Shown one piece after another: positions 50,305 through 63,360 of a DNA stretch of 64,000 bases. Every line of letters begins with the position of its first letter. The first letter of the stretch is position 1. This stretch comes from Morganella morganii (GTDB lineage Bacteria > Pseudomonadota > Gammaproteobacteria > Enterobacterales > Enterobacteriaceae), in assembly GCF_003996855.1 (NCBI RefSeq), contig NZ_NRQY01000001.1:2822245-2886244 (forward strand), in the 5' to 3' direction. The position numbers and the translations under genes were made by a program. Under the pieces are notes generated by a model. That model worked only from the letters and a program-made list of their open reading frames with translations, was not told the DNA's origin and did no database searches.

Positions 50305-51414
50305 TTATTTTAATAAAATATTCAGCATTCTGCGCAATGGCTCTGCGGCTCCCCACAGAAGCTGGTCACCCACTGTGAATGCCGAGATATAATCCGGCCC
50401 CATATTCAGTTTACGAATACGCCCGACAGGTGTTTTCAGTGTGCCGGTAACTGCCGCCGGAGTCAGCTCACGCACGGTGATATCGCGATCATTCGGTACC
50501 ACACGCACCCACTCATTATGAGCAGCCAGCAGAGATTCAATTTCCGCTACCGGCAAATCTTTCTTCAGTTTCAGGGTAAATGCCTGACTGTGGCAGCGCA
50601 ATGCACCAATCCGGATACACAGGCCATCCACCGGAATAATATTCTGACCGCGTGACAGAATCTTGTTGGTTTCCGCCTGGCCTTTCCACTCTTCACGGCT
50701 CTGGCCATTATCCAGTTGCTTATCAATCCACGGGATCAAACTCCCGGCCAGCGGCACGCCGAACTGTTCCGCCGGTAATGCACCGCTTCGGGTAAATTCA
50801 GTCACTTTGCGTTCAATATCCAGAATCGCGGAAGCCGGGTCCTGCAACTCTTTCACCACATGCGCGTTCAGTGCGCCCATCTGCACCAGCAGCTCACGCA
50901 TATGACGGGCACCGGCACCGGATGCAGCCTGGTATGTCGCCACAGAAGCCCACTCCACCAGATCCGCCTCAAACAGACCGCCCAGAGACATCAGCATCAG
51001 ACTGACTGTACAGTTACCGCCGACAAAGGTTTTAATGCCGCGGTTCAGCCCTTCTTCTATATACTTACCGTTCACCGGGTCGAGAATAATAATAGCGTCA
51101 TCATTCATCCGCAGTGCTGATGCCGCATCAATCCAGTAGCCGTCCCAGCCGCTCTCACGCAGCTTAGGATAGACATCATTGGTATAATCGCCGCCCTGGC
51201 AACTGATAATAATATCCTGCGCACGCAATGCATCAATATCAAAAGCGTCCTGTAACGTACTGCGGTGCCCGCCGAATGACGGCGCTTCCCCGCCGCTCTG
51301 TGAGGTCGAGAAAAATACCGGACGGATCCTGTCAAAATCCCGCTCTTCTGTCATGCGCTGCATCAGCACAGACCCCACCATCCCGCGCCAGCCGACAAAT
51401 CCCACATTTTTCAT
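50305..51414 (-). CDS. asd: Aspartate-semialdehyde dehydrogenase
   Basis: A 369-residue enzyme making aspartate semialdehyde from aspartyl phosphate with NADPH, the branch point to lysine, diaminopimelate, threonine and methionine. N-terminal [21 protein letters not shown], catalytic Cys135 in [12 protein letters not shown], and [23 protein letters not shown] are the enterobacterial form. The ATG at 51414 is behind AAGGA; the eight residues before it are not family sequence. It stands alone. Confidence 0.97.
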   Translation of the reverse strand: MKNVGFVGWRGMVGSVLMQRMTEERDFDRIRPVFFSTSQSGGEAPSFGGHRSTLQDAFDIDALRAQDIIISCQGGDYTNDVYPKLRESGWDGYWIDAASALRMNDDAIIILDPVNGKYIEEGLNRGIKTFVGGNCTVSLMLMSLGGLFEADLVEWASVATYQAASGAGARHMRELLVQMGALNAHVVKELQDPASAILDIERKVTEFTRSGALPAEQFGVPLAGSLIPWIDKQLDNGQSREEWKGQAETNKILSRGQNIIPVDGLCIRIGALRCHSQAFTLKLKKDLPVAEIESLLAAHNEWVRVVPNDRDITVRELTPAAVTGTLKTPVGRIRKLNMGPDYISAFTVGDQLLWGAAEPLRRMLNILLK

Positions 51415-51617
51415 CGTGATGTTTCCTTTTATTCTCATCTGAACTGTGTTTGCAATACTCTTAACCTGACAAAATATGAATAACGGTGCAAGTGAATTTA
51501 TTGATGATTCCCCGCTGTTCAGAAGCCGGACTTATATCAGGAAGCGGGTTCTCATCCGGCCGCCGGTGCTTTATGCTGGAGATAACACAACAGTGATCAG
51601 AACAGGGCGGAATCATC

Positions 51618-52529
51618 ATGTATTACGGTTTTGATATGGGCGGAACAAAAATTGAGCTTGCCGTTTTTAATGAAGCACTGGAGCCGGTCTGGCAAAAACG
51701 TATCGCGACACCGAAAGAGAGCTATGCCGCGCTGCTTGACGCATTCCGGCAACTGACAGAACAGGCGGATACCGAACTCGGATGTAAAGGAAAAATAGGT
51801 ATCGGCGTTCCCGGTATTGTGAATCATGAAAAAGGAACCGTATTTACCACCAATGTGCCCGCCGCGCAGTATCAGCCGCTGCGCCGTGATCTGGAAACGA
51901 TATTACAGCGCCCGGTAAAAATTGAAAATGACGCCAACTGCTTTGCCCTCTCCGAAGCCTGGGATCCGGCATTCCGCCACTACCCGACAGTACTGGGGCT
52001 GATCCTCGGTACGGGTGTCGGCGGCGGCTTTGTGATTAACGGTACCGTGTTACCGGGGAAAAATGGTATCGCCGGGGAAATCGGCCATATCAATATGACA
52101 CTGGAGGGGGACAAACTTCTCGGGCATCAGGTTCCGGAAGCACTCTGCGGCTGCGGAAAAACCGGTTGTTTTGAAACCTATCTTTCCGGTCCGGGATTTG
52201 AGCGGATTTTTACAGCATTTTACGGCGAAAAACTCAGTGCAGTTGATATTATCACCCGTTACTACGATGGTGATCATAATGCAAAACTGCATGTTGAGCG
52301 CTATATGTCACTGCTCGCGCACTATCTTGGAAATGTGCTGAGTGTCTTTGACCCTGATTTACTAGTGGTCGGCGGCGGATTATCACAGTTTGAGGAAATT
52401 TACCGCCTGCTGCCGGAATACCTGCCCCAGTATCTCTACGGTGTTGTCTCACTGCCAGCCATCCATAAAGCCCGTTACGGGGATTCCGGCGGCGCCAGAG
52501 GAGCTGCCTGTCTGAATTTTACCGGCTGA
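51618..52529 (+). CDS. nagK: N-acetyl-D-glucosamine kinase
   Basis: A 303-residue ROK-family kinase, same length as E. coli NagK, which recycles GlcNAc from cell-wall turnover. The ATP loop is DMGGTKIE, the sugar site IENDANCFALSEAW, GEIGHINM is present, and the zinc motif CGCGKTGCFE has Cys177, 179 and 184, the same numbers as E. coli. The C-terminus GDSGGARGAA matches. It is monocistronic, ending at a hairpin. Confidence 0.95.
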   Translation: MYYGFDMGGTKIELAVFNEALEPVWQKRIATPKESYAALLDAFRQLTEQADTELGCKGKIGIGVPGIVNHEKGTVFTTNVPAAQYQPLRRDLETILQRPVKIENDANCFALSEAWDPAFRHYPTVLGLILGTGVGGGFVINGTVLPGKNGIAGEIGHINMTLEGDKLLGHQVPEALCGCGKTGCFETYLSGPGFERIFTAFYGEKLSAVDIITRYYDGDHNAKLHVERYMSLLAHYLGNVLSVFDPDLLVVGGGLSQFEEIYRLLPEYLPQYLYGVVSLPAIHKARYGDSGGARGAACLNFTG

Positions 52530-52538
52530 CATACATGT

Positions 52539-52568
52539 ATTTACCGCCTGCGGATACAGGCGGTAAAT
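52539..52568 (+). terminator. Hairpin after nagK
   Basis: ATTTACCGCCTG and CAGGCGGTAAAT make a 12-bp perfect stem with a 6-nt loop, directly after the nagK stop. The following bases are AT-rich without a pure T run. The remaining gap to 52760 is AT-rich and featureless. Confidence 0.6.
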
Positions 52569-52760
52569 ATTAAAAATAATATCGGTTAACTCTTATCTTA
52601 TTTATCCGGAAAAAAGGGTAAATTATCCATATTAAAAACCAGCTGAATCCGTAAAATATCGTATTTATACATAGAACATCATTATATCTGCTCTGTATTA
52701 CATCAGCCCAGGGGAAATTACGTATTATTATGATTCTTATATATCATAAAGGCTGAGGTA

Positions 52761-53807
52761 ATGAATTTTATCAATCACACTATTTTTCCGGCACTGAATT
52801 ATGACTGTCATAACCCGCATCATGATAAATTTCATGTTGTTGCGTCACGCATCACTTATGATATCCGGATAAATAACCGTGACGGTCAGAGTCAGCTGAT
52901 TATTTCTCCCGAACAATCCCCGCTGAATTATACGGATGTCAGCTACAGTGAAATGGTTGATACCAGTATTGAATATGAAAGTGATTTGGCCCCCTATAAA
53001 CCGAAAACAGATATTGTCGTTAATGCCACAGCTTTTGTACCGGAGAATAATCCGGTTCCGGTTTTTGATGTGGGTATTCAGATCGGCAAATATCAGAAAG
53101 CTCTGCGTATATTCGGTCCCCGAAGCTGGATAAAAGAGGGCAATGAATGGTTTCTGACGGAATCTGAACCGATCAATTATCTTGATGTCCGCTATGAACA
53201 TGCCTCCGGCGGCACATACAGTACCGGTGATACCGTTCTGACCTCTCCGGCAAACCCGATTGGTATGGGCTGGTATCCGGCTGAATTTCTGGCCGGATGT
53301 GATAAAGCACAGTTACCGGCACACCAGATAGAATCCCCGGATATTCCGGCAAAACATATCAGTCAGATACTCCGGCCGGACGGCTTCGGCTTTTTTGGCC
53401 GGACCTGGCAGGGGCGTGCAGAATACGCCGGTAATTATCATCAGAACGCAATATCATCACATCCGCCACAAATGCCGGATAACCTCAATTACTGGTGCGG
53501 TGCGCACCCGACACTGCAAATTCCCCACCTTAAAGCCGGTAATAAACTGCCGCTGAAACTGTTTGGTCTGGTGTCCGCAGCAGAGATTGAGCGCCAGCAT
53601 GTCCTGTTTTATGTTCCGGTGGAGAATCTGTTTGTTTTTATCGGGTCCGGTCTCGGATTTTCCATCCCGAAAAATTTACAGCTCGATACCATTGTTGTGG
53701 ATATGAACCTGAGAAAAGTGTTCTGCACTTACCGCATTGCCCTTCCCGACTCACTGAATATTGCAGAAATGACATTACGTTACATTCCTGAACACGCGGC
53801 CAGATAA
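52761..53807 (+). CDS. DUF2169-domain protein (type VI secretion-associated family), orphan
   Basis: A 348-residue soluble protein filling the DUF2169 pattern: DKFHVVASRITYDI, then SDLAPYKPKTDIVVNATAF (the SDLxPxKPxTDVxVxG family core), RIFGPRSWI, NPIGMGWYP and GFGFFGRTWQGR, followed by the aromatic C-terminal half. DUF2169 proteins are commonly encoded beside VgrG, PAAR and effector genes of type VI secretion and are thought to help effector loading. No such gene is nearby. The ribosome site is GAGG just before the ATG. It may be a relic or serve a distant effector. Confidence 0.75.
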   Translation: MNFINHTIFPALNYDCHNPHHDKFHVVASRITYDIRINNRDGQSQLIISPEQSPLNYTDVSYSEMVDTSIEYESDLAPYKPKTDIVVNATAFVPENNPVPVFDVGIQIGKYQKALRIFGPRSWIKEGNEWFLTESEPINYLDVRYEHASGGTYSTGDTVLTSPANPIGMGWYPAEFLAGCDKAQLPAHQIESPDIPAKHISQILRPDGFGFFGRTWQGRAEYAGNYHQNAISSHPPQMPDNLNYWCGAHPTLQIPHLKAGNKLPLKLFGLVSAAEIERQHVLFYVPVENLFVFIGSGLGFSIPKNLQLDTIVVDMNLRKVFCTYRIALPDSLNIAEMTLRYIPEHAAR

Positions 53808-54173
53808 CCGGTACACATTGTACTTAAAAAGCCGCGCCATTGTCTCCGCCAAAAATTACGGTTAAGTAATGATTTTAAATTTCCGAAACTGAGATTTATT
53901 TAAATTAAAAACACCTATCTGATATAAACAACAAATAACATAAAACTCATGACCACATCAATAAATACAAGAAATTATAATATTAACTTAATAATTAAAA
54001 TTCTCTTAAATTATTTCATTTTCATGACAAAAAATAATTTTTAAAAATAAAAATATATGTATTCCCGGGTAAATTGAGAATATATTAGCACAAAAATAAA
54101 ACAACCATTCTGTACTGTTTCTTTTCAGTACGGAGGAATTTTTTTAATTATTTTACATCATCCCGGGGTTTTC
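53808..54173 (+). promoter_or_regulatory. AT-rich gap before aer
   Basis: 366 bp of very AT-rich sequence. Near its end GTACTG..CAGTAC (54112-54131) can form a 6-bp hairpin upstream of the aer start. I found no good FliA (flagellar sigma-28) promoter and no gene. Confidence 0.35.
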
Positions 54174-55716
54174 ATGAAAAACAACATGCCTGTCACACAG
54201 CATGAATATTCGCTTAACGATAATGCAATATTAATGTCAACCACTGACACCCAGAGCCATATAACCTATGCAAACTCTGCATTTATTACCGCGAGCGGAT
54301 TTGAGGAAGAGCAGCTTACCGGGCAGCCTCATAATATTATCCGCCATCCGGATATGCCCCCGGCTGCTTTTGCTGATATGTGGTATACCCTGCAACAGGG
54401 TGACGGCTGGACAGGTATTATCAAGAACCGCTGTCGTAACGGCGACCATTATTGGGTAAGAGCAAACGTCACCCCTGTATGGCACGATAAAAAATTAACC
54501 GGCTATATTTCTGTCCAGACAGTACCATCCCGTGATGAAATAAAAAACAGCGTATCACTTTACAGCAGGTTGAAGAATAATAAGCTAAACGGATATCGTT
54601 TTTTCAAGGGGATTATTATCCGCAAAGGCAAATTGGCATTTTTATCATTAATGAAATGGCTGCCGGTCGGGAAACGGATTAATTATTCCTTATTAATTGT
54701 GATGTTATTAATTCTGTCTCTGTTATTTTCACCGTTAAATCCGTTTATTCAGTCGGGTGGGGTGGTGACTTTATTTATTCTGCTGTCGGTTTACCTTCAG
54801 TCACAAATCTCTCAGCCGGTTAAATTGTTGCTGTCACAGATGAAAAAAGTCGTTTCCGGTCGTAAACCGGCATCAGTACACATGGATAGAGTGGATGAAA
54901 TCGGCCTTCTGATGCGCCTGGTAAATCAGTCAGGGCTTAATCTGAATTCGCTGGTGGATGACGTCAGCACCCAGGTTGCCGGTATCCGCGCCATCAACCT
55001 GCGGGTTTCACAGGAAACAACCGCACTGCATACCCGTTCTGAAGAGGCATCCGCCCATTTACAGCAAACAGCTGTCGCCATTGAGGAAATCAGCAGTGCG
55101 GTGCAGCAGACAGCCGAAAGTGTCTATATGACCATGAATATCGCCGGTAATGCGAGTAACAGTGCAACACAAAGCAACGAAACCATGCAGAAAACCATTG
55201 ATATGATGCATACCATTTCTGCAGATAATAATCATATTGTCGATATCATCGGTGTGATTGACCGTATTGCCTTTCAGACCAATATTCTTGCCCTGAATGC
55301 CTCGGTGGAAGCCGCCCGTGCCGGCGATGCCGGACGGGAATTTTCTGTGGTGGCGGCTGAGGTGCTCAACCTGCGCACTGTATTCTGCCTCTGCCGCCAG
55401 AGAGATAAAAACGCTGATTGAAAAAAATGCGGCCAACGTCCGCAGCGGTGTGACAATCGCAGAGCAGACAGAAACTCAGCTCGGGGAAATGGTCACCGAT
55501 GTGCTGAAAATGTCATCCATGATCAATGAAATAGGCCTTGCCACCAAAGAACAGACACTGGCACTGGAGCTTATTAATGAATCTGTCGCCCGTATCGGCA
55601 CCATGACCGGCAACAATACCGAAATGGTCAGTAATGTTACCGGTGCCACTGCCGAACTGACACGGCGGGCCTCACGGTTGCAGCAGGCAATACAGGTTTT
55701 CGGCAATCATGCCTGA
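54174..55716 (+). pseudogene. aer: Aerotaxis receptor Aer, frameshifted in the signalling domain
   Basis: The N-terminal PAS domain (about 15-120: [53 protein letters not shown]) matches the FAD-binding PAS of E. coli Aer. A central membrane hairpin (about 175-210), HAMP-like segment and MCP signalling domain follow. The frame breaks in the signalling tip region at 55371-55376: CTG-C-GCA, one C too many. Removing it gives [22 protein letters not shown] and a 513-residue protein (E. coli 506). Repaired, it would sense redox or oxygen for motility. It overlaps the convergent receptor gene by 10 bp. Confidence 0.88.
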
Positions 55717-56864
55717 GCAGGTGCGGTAAGCCGTGCCACCGGTTTACCGCGACCTGATAACGGCTTACGGTGTGACGGTATGACATTATGAGCTGTCAGC
55801 CGGAAATTTCGTGTCCGTGACTGTAAATCCGCAACCTGAACCTTAAGTGCATCAGAAGAACCGGCAAGCTCACCGGCAATCATTACACTGCCCTGGGTTG
55901 CCTGTTCCAGCTCAGAAAGAGCTGTCGCTATCTGCTCAATACCCTGCTGCTGCTGTGTGGAAACAGAGATCTGCGCCATCAGGCCGTTTACCCGCTCCGC
56001 ACCTTCAACAATCTTATTCATATTCACTTCAGCGCGATGAACAATATCCTCTCCCTGATTCACATTATCAGTTGTTAATGAAATCAGAGACTTAATATTT
56101 TTTGCAGACTCCGAACTACGGTGAGCCAGATTTCTGACCTCACCGGCAACTACAGTAAACCCTCTGCCGTGTTCACCGGCACGAGCTGCCTCCACAGCGG
56201 CATTCAGGGCCAGAATGTTAGTCTGGAATGCGATGGAATCAATCAGAGTGATAATTTCAGTCATCTTATTGGTGCACTGATTAATAGAATGCATATTGGC
56301 AGCAACTTCCTCCATCAGTTTGCCGCCATGCCCGGCAAACAATGTTGCTTCCTGCGCATGTTCACTGACCAGCACGGTATTTTCTGCATTATTTTTAGTC
56401 CCCGCGGCAATTTCTTCCATATTGGCCGCCGTTTCCACCAGCATGGCTGATTGCTGCTCTGTCTTGGCGGACAGTTCAAAACTGCGCATTGCCAGTTGCT
56501 CAGATAACCCGGACGCAGAATCTGATGAGTTTCGGATCTCACTGACCAGCAGAGAAAGGCTTTCCGCCAGCTGATTCACCCCGGGGATCAGGCGTCCGGA
56601 GCAGTTATTGCCAAACACAGGTATCCGCACTGATAAGTTACCGGCATTGACCTCATCAATACTGTTTTTCACCGCGTTGATCGGCATCACCAGATACTTC
56701 GTAATATAAAACCATGAGCAGGCGAATGTAAAAACACTCACAATATTAAGCATTACTAATTTAATCAGAAAAGTCAGAGGTAATAGAAATATAATATTAA
56801 TTGTAGTGAAATTACAGATGAGAAAGACGACAATAACGGTTCTTATACTGATATTTTTAAGCAT
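55707..56864 (-). CDS. Methyl-accepting chemotaxis protein without a ligand-binding domain
   Basis: A 385-residue receptor. Residues 8-60 form two membrane helices joined by a very short loop, so there is no periplasmic sensor domain and no PAS. HAMP (VMPINAVKNSIDEVNAGNLSVRIP) and the MCP signalling domain with the conserved tip [40 protein letters not shown] follow. No NWETF-type CheR tether is at the C-terminus. Sensing may occur within the membrane or through a partner, perhaps the convergent Aer. It ends inside the aer 3' end. Confidence 0.88.
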   Translation of the reverse strand: MLKNISIRTVIVVFLICNFTTINIIFLLPLTFLIKLVMLNIVSVFTFACSWFYITKYLVMPINAVKNSIDEVNAGNLSVRIPVFGNNCSGRLIPGVNQLAESLSLLVSEIRNSSDSASGLSEQLAMRSFELSAKTEQQSAMLVETAANMEEIAAGTKNNAENTVLVSEHAQEATLFAGHGGKLMEEVAANMHSINQCTNKMTEIITLIDSIAFQTNILALNAAVEAARAGEHGRGFTVVAGEVRNLAHRSSESAKNIKSLISLTTDNVNQGEDIVHRAEVNMNKIVEGAERVNGLMAQISVSTQQQQGIEQIATALSELEQATQGSVMIAGELAGSSDALKVQVADLQSRTRNFRLTAHNVIPSHRKPLSGRGKPVARLTAPAQA

Positions 56865-57075
56865 AACTTACTCAGATATCGATGTTTTGCGATATTTTTA
56901 TTGCATGAATCTTAATTTACTTTTTGTTTTATCTTTCTATATAATTGATTATTAACAAGGTAAATTCAAATTCTATTACTGATAAGTAAGTGAACTTAAT
57001 CACATTTAGTTTATAAATATGATTATCAGTCAAATAATGATGTTATTTTTCTTAACTATGAGAATCGCGGGGAAT

Positions 57076-57112
57076 AAAAAACCCGGTGTACATCGCAGTG
57101 ATGCGCACCGGG
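57076..57112 (-). terminator. glmS terminator
   Basis: On the minus strand CCCGGTG and CACCGGG enclose an inner hairpin (57082-57112) and are followed by six T. The rest of the 287-bp gap up to the receptor start (56864) is AT-rich and must hold the receptor promoter. Confidence 0.8.
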
Positions 57113-57151
57113 CTTAACGACTTAATTATCTGAAACTAAATCAGGCTCAGT

Positions 57152-58981
57152 TTATTCAACCGTCACTGATTTCGCCAGGTTACGCGGCTGATCCACATCG
57201 GTACCTTTAATTAAGGCGACGTGATAAGAGAGCAGCTGTAACGGGATGGTATAGAAGATTGGAGCGATCAGTTCTTCCACATACGGCAGCGGAATAATTT
57301 TCATATTTTCGCTGTCGCTGAAACCGGCATCTTTATCCGCGAAAACATACAGCAGACCACCACGGGCGCGAACTTCTTCAATGTTGGATTTCAGTTTTTC
57401 CAGCAGTTCGTTGTTCGGTGCCACAATAATGACCGGCATATCGGCATCAATCAGTGCCAGAGGGCCGTGTTTTAATTCACCGGCGGCATAGGCTTCTGCG
57501 TGGATATACGAGATCTCTTTGAGTTTCAGTGCACCTTCCACCGCGATCGGGAACTGATCCCCGCGACCCAGGAACAATGCATGGCTCTTGTCAGAGAAAT
57601 CTTCAGCCAGCTGCTCGATAACTTTATCCTGTGACAGCATGCTTTCGATACGGCTCGGCAGGGCGTGCAGCGCAGTCACAATACTGTGCTCCAGAGCTTC
57701 TCCTTTGCCTTTCAGACGGCCGAAGTATGCCACCAGCATCAGCAAAACGGTAAGCTGAGTGGTGAATGCTTTGGTGGAAGCGACCCCGATTTCAGTTCCG
57801 GCTTTGGTCATCACTGAAAAGTCTGACTCACGCACCAGTGATGAGCCGGCAACGTTACAGATAGCCAGTGAGGTCAGATAACCCAGTTCTTTACCCAGAC
57901 GCAGTGCAGCCAGGGTATCTGCGGTTTCACCGGATTGTGAAATCGTGATCAGCAGGCTGTTCTTGCGGCAGGCCGGTTTGCGGTAACGAAATTCAGAGGC
58001 AATTTCCACATCACACGGAATACCCGCCAGTGCTTCAAACCAGTAACGCGATACCATCCCGGCGTTGAATGACGTACCACAGGCAACAATCTGGATATGT
58101 TCGATACCGGACAGCACATCACGGGCTTTTTCACCCAGTTCGCTGAACTCGACCCTATCATTGCGCAGGCGCCCTTCCATCGTGTTTTTGATGGCCAGCG
58201 GCTGCTCATAGATCTCTTTCTGCATATAATGACGGTAAATACCTTTATCACCGGCATCATACTGAACGTTGGATTCAATCACATCGCGTTCGGCAGCATC
58301 ACCATTACAGTCAAAAATATGAACATGGCGGCGGGTGATTTCGACGATATCCCCTTCTTCCAGGTAGATAAAGCGGCGGGTCACCGGCAGCAGTGCCAGC
58401 TGATCAGACGCGAGGAAGTTTTCACCGACACCCAGGCCAACCACAAGCGGACTGCCTGAACGGGCAGCAACCAGCAGTTCCGGTGTGCGGGAATCCATAA
58501 TCACCGTACCGTAAGCACCGCGCAGCTGCGGAATAGCACGCTGCACAGCTTCACGCAGTGTACCGCCCTGAGAAAGCTCATGGTTTACCAGATGAGCGAT
58601 AACTTCAGTGTCCGTATCGGAAGTGAACTGATAGCCGCGGCCTTTCAGTAATTCCCGTAATTCACTGTAGTTTTCAATAATACCGTTATGAACAACGGCG
58701 ATAGTCCCGGAAACATGCGGGTGTGCGTTGCGTTCCAGAGGCTCGCCATGCGTTGCCCAGCGTGTGTGCGCGATACCGGTGCCGCCGGAAACCGGCGTTT
58801 TTTCTGCTTCTTCCGCCAGCATTTTCACTTTACCGACTTCACGCAGACGGGTCAGATGCCCTTCGCTGTCCACAACCGCCATACCGGCAGAGTCATATCC
58901 GCGGTATTCCAGACGACGAAGCCCTTCTAACAGAATTTCAGCGATATCACGTTGTGCTACTGCACCAACAATTCCACACAT
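57152..58981 (-). CDS. glmS: Glutamine-fructose-6-phosphate aminotransferase (isomerizing)
   Basis: A 609-residue enzyme, identical in length to E. coli GlmS, making glucosamine-6-phosphate for peptidoglycan and LPS. The Ntn glutaminase domain starts with Cys at position 2 ([33 protein letters not shown]), followed by two SIS isomerase domains ([27 protein letters not shown]) and the C-terminal [11 protein letters not shown]. It lies 94 bp after glmU, the standard glmUS order; sRNA control as in E. coli cannot be judged here. Confidence 0.98.
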   Translation of the reverse strand: MCGIVGAVAQRDIAEILLEGLRRLEYRGYDSAGMAVVDSEGHLTRLREVGKVKMLAEEAEKTPVSGGTGIAHTRWATHGEPLERNAHPHVSGTIAVVHNGIIENYSELRELLKGRGYQFTSDTDTEVIAHLVNHELSQGGTLREAVQRAIPQLRGAYGTVIMDSRTPELLVAARSGSPLVVGLGVGENFLASDQLALLPVTRRFIYLEEGDIVEITRRHVHIFDCNGDAAERDVIESNVQYDAGDKGIYRHYMQKEIYEQPLAIKNTMEGRLRNDRVEFSELGEKARDVLSGIEHIQIVACGTSFNAGMVSRYWFEALAGIPCDVEIASEFRYRKPACRKNSLLITISQSGETADTLAALRLGKELGYLTSLAICNVAGSSLVRESDFSVMTKAGTEIGVASTKAFTTQLTVLLMLVAYFGRLKGKGEALEHSIVTALHALPSRIESMLSQDKVIEQLAEDFSDKSHALFLGRGDQFPIAVEGALKLKEISYIHAEAYAAGELKHGPLALIDADMPVIIVAPNNELLEKLKSNIEEVRARGGLLYVFADKDAGFSDSENMKIIPLPYVEELIAPIFYTIPLQLLSYHVALIKGTDVDQPRNLAKSVTVE

Positions 58982-59075
58982 AGTTGTAAATTCCTGATTT
59001 AACGATGTCCTGCCTGATTGTTTTTACGGCGTTGCCGTGTCCCCGGGCTGTGTAGATATGGGGTTATTATTGTAT

Positions 59076-60449
59076 TTACTTTTTCATTTTTACCGGGCGT
59101 TTCCAGCCGGCAATCTGGGTTTGTCTGACCCGGCTTATCACCAGTTCATTGTCACCCACATCTTTTGTTACTGTTGTACCGGCACCGACAGTCGCACCTT
59201 TCCCGATAGTGACCGGTGCCACCAGCTGGGTATCAGAGCCGACAAAGACGTCATCGCCGATCACCGTTTTAAATTTGTTTGCACCGTCATAATTACAGGT
59301 GATAGTTCCCGCACCGATATTCACATCATTGCCGATTTCCGCATCCCCCAGATAGCTGAGGTGCCCGGCTTTGGAGCCGATCCCCAGTGTCGCTTTCTTC
59401 ATTTCCACGAAGTTGCCGACATGGGCTTTATCCGCCAGCACAGAGCCGGGACGCAGGCGGGCAAATGGCCCGACAGTACAGTCACGTGCCATTTCGGATG
59501 ATTCAACCACGGTATACGGGCTGAGCACAGAGCCGTCACCGATAACGCAGTCTTTCAGCACACAACCGGCGCCAATCACCACATTATTCCCGAGGGTCAC
59601 ATTCCCTTCGATAATGACATTCACGTCGATGATGATATCTTTACCGTGTGTCAGGGTACCGCGCAGATCAAAACGTGCGGGGTCCAGAATCATTACACCT
59701 TCGAGTAACAGGCGGTCGGCCTGTTCACGCTGATAAATACGCTCCAGCGCCGCGAGCTGAAGGCGGTTATTCACCCCTTCCATTTCACTCAGTTTTTCCG
59801 GATGAGCAGTCTCAATACGACGCCCTTCCTGATGCGCAATGGCAATAATATCGGTGATATAAAATTCACCCTGCGCATTATTGTTGTTCAGTTTTGCTAA
59901 CCAGCGTTTGAGATCACCGCCGTTGGCCACCAGAATACCGGTGTTGATTTCGTTGATTTTCTGCCGTTCTTCAGAGGCATCTTTCTGTTCTATTATCCCG
60001 GTCACCTGACCGTTTTCGCGGATAATACGCCCGTAACCTGTCGGGTTATCCAGGATCACCGTCAGCAGACCTATGCCGCCTTCCGGTTTGACCGCCATCA
60101 GGCGTTCCAGGGTTTCAGCGGCAATCAGAGGGACATCGCCATACAGCATCAGAATATCTTCGTCATCGGCAAAGTGAGGTGCCGCCTGCTGCATCGCATG
60201 TCCGGTTCCCAGTTGTTCAGTCTGTAAAACCCAGTTCAGATTCTGATCCGCCAGCGTATTCTGTAATAAATCACCGCCGTGTCCGTAAACCAGATGCACA
60301 TTCTGTGCGCCCAGAGAAAGGGCTGTATCAATCACATGCTGAACCATCGGTTTGCCCGCCAGGTGATGTAACACCTTCGGCAGCGCGGAGTACATCCGGG
60401 TACCTTTACCCGCAGCGAGAATTACCACACTTTTAGCATTCGTAGACAT
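59076..60449 (-). CDS. glmU: Bifunctional GlcNAc-1-phosphate uridyltransferase / glucosamine-1-phosphate acetyltransferase
   Basis: A 457-residue enzyme giving UDP-GlcNAc. The N-terminal uridyltransferase has [25 protein letters not shown]. The C-terminal part is a left-handed beta helix of hexapeptide repeats ([36 protein letters not shown]). The ATG at 60449 ([14 protein letters not shown]) is chosen because the upstream frame to 60512 is not family sequence. It lies between atpC and glmS. Confidence 0.98.
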   Translation of the reverse strand: MSTNAKSVVILAAGKGTRMYSALPKVLHHLAGKPMVQHVIDTALSLGAQNVHLVYGHGGDLLQNTLADQNLNWVLQTEQLGTGHAMQQAAPHFADDEDILMLYGDVPLIAAETLERLMAVKPEGGIGLLTVILDNPTGYGRIIRENGQVTGIIEQKDASEERQKINEINTGILVANGGDLKRWLAKLNNNNAQGEFYITDIIAIAHQEGRRIETAHPEKLSEMEGVNNRLQLAALERIYQREQADRLLLEGVMILDPARFDLRGTLTHGKDIIIDVNVIIEGNVTLGNNVVIGAGCVLKDCVIGDGSVLSPYTVVESSEMARDCTVGPFARLRPGSVLADKAHVGNFVEMKKATLGIGSKAGHLSYLGDAEIGNDVNIGAGTITCNYDGANKFKTVIGDDVFVGSDTQLVAPVTIGKGATVGAGTTVTKDVGDNELVISRVRQTQIAGWKRPVKMKK

Positions 60450-60526
60450 AAGAAATCTGATCGCTCCTCTTTTAGAGTGCCAAGTAAACCTGTTTACACA
60501 GGAAAATACCACATATTTCGCAACGC

Positions 60527-60558
60527 AAAAAAGCCAGTCAGCGGATACTGACTGGCTT
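60527..60558 (-). terminator. Terminator of the atp operon (after atpC)
   Basis: AAGCCAGTCAG and CTGACTGGCTT form an 11-bp stem with a 6-nt loop (60531-60558), followed on the minus strand by six T. It lies 20 bp after the atpC stop, upstream of glmU. Confidence 0.9.
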
Positions 60559-60578
60559 TTATATTTTAACTGCCTCGG

Positions 60579-61004
60579 TTACATCATCTTCTTGGCTAAC
60601 TCGTCAATTACACGTAATTTTGCAATTGCTTTTGCCAGTTCGGCTGATGCCTGAGCATAATCCACGTCACCATGTGCTTTCCGGATGTTTTCTTCTGCGC
60701 GGCGTTTTGATTCCATCGCCAGTGCAGCATCCAGATCGTTTGCACGGATAGCCGTGTCCGCAAGTACGATAACGCCGTTTGGCTGTACTTCGAGCATTCC
60801 GCCTGAAAGGTAGATCAGCTCTTCTTCACCAAATTGCTTAACAATCCGTACCATGCCCGGTTTTATGGCAGTCAGCAGCGGGGTATGCATAGGGTAAATA
60901 CCCAGCTCACCTTCACTGCCTGTCACCTGAATCTTCTGGACTAAGCCCTTAAACAGTTGTTTCTCGGCACTTACTACCGTCAGGTGAAACGTCATTGCAG
61001 ACAT
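60579..61004 (-). CDS. atpC: ATP synthase F1 epsilon subunit
   Basis: A 141-residue central-stalk subunit that couples rotation and can inhibit ATP hydrolysis. [33 protein letters not shown] and [25 protein letters not shown] match E. coli. A strong ribosome site (AGGAGG) lies before the ATG. It is the last gene of the atp operon. Confidence 0.97.
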   Translation of the reverse strand: MSAMTFHLTVVSAEKQLFKGLVQKIQVTGSEGELGIYPMHTPLLTAIKPGMVRIVKQFGEEELIYLSGGMLEVQPNGVIVLADTAIRANDLDAALAMESKRRAEENIRKAHGDVDYAQASAELAKAIAKLRVIDELAKKMM

Positions 61005-61025
61005 ATCAGCCTCCTGTCAACCGGA

Positions 61026-63307
<2,282 letters not shown>

Positions 63308-63327
63308 TTGCTCTCCTCATGAACCAG

Positions 63328-63354
63328 ACGGCCTGTACTGTTCACACAGGCCGT
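63328..63354 (-). other. Intercistronic hairpin between atpA and atpG
   Basis: ACGGCCTGT and ACAGGCCGT pair over 9 bp with a 9-nt loop. It sits 6 bp after the atpA stop, with no T run. It probably affects mRNA stability or atpG translation rather than termination, since atpGDC must be transcribed. Confidence 0.5.
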
Positions 63355-63360
63355 TTAGTA

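Noticed and set aside
53980..54173. Flagellar sigma-28 promoters for the chemoreceptor genes
   Set aside because: Partial matches to TAAA and CGATA occur upstream of 56864, but the spacing is wrong by about 2 bp. None was found before aer.
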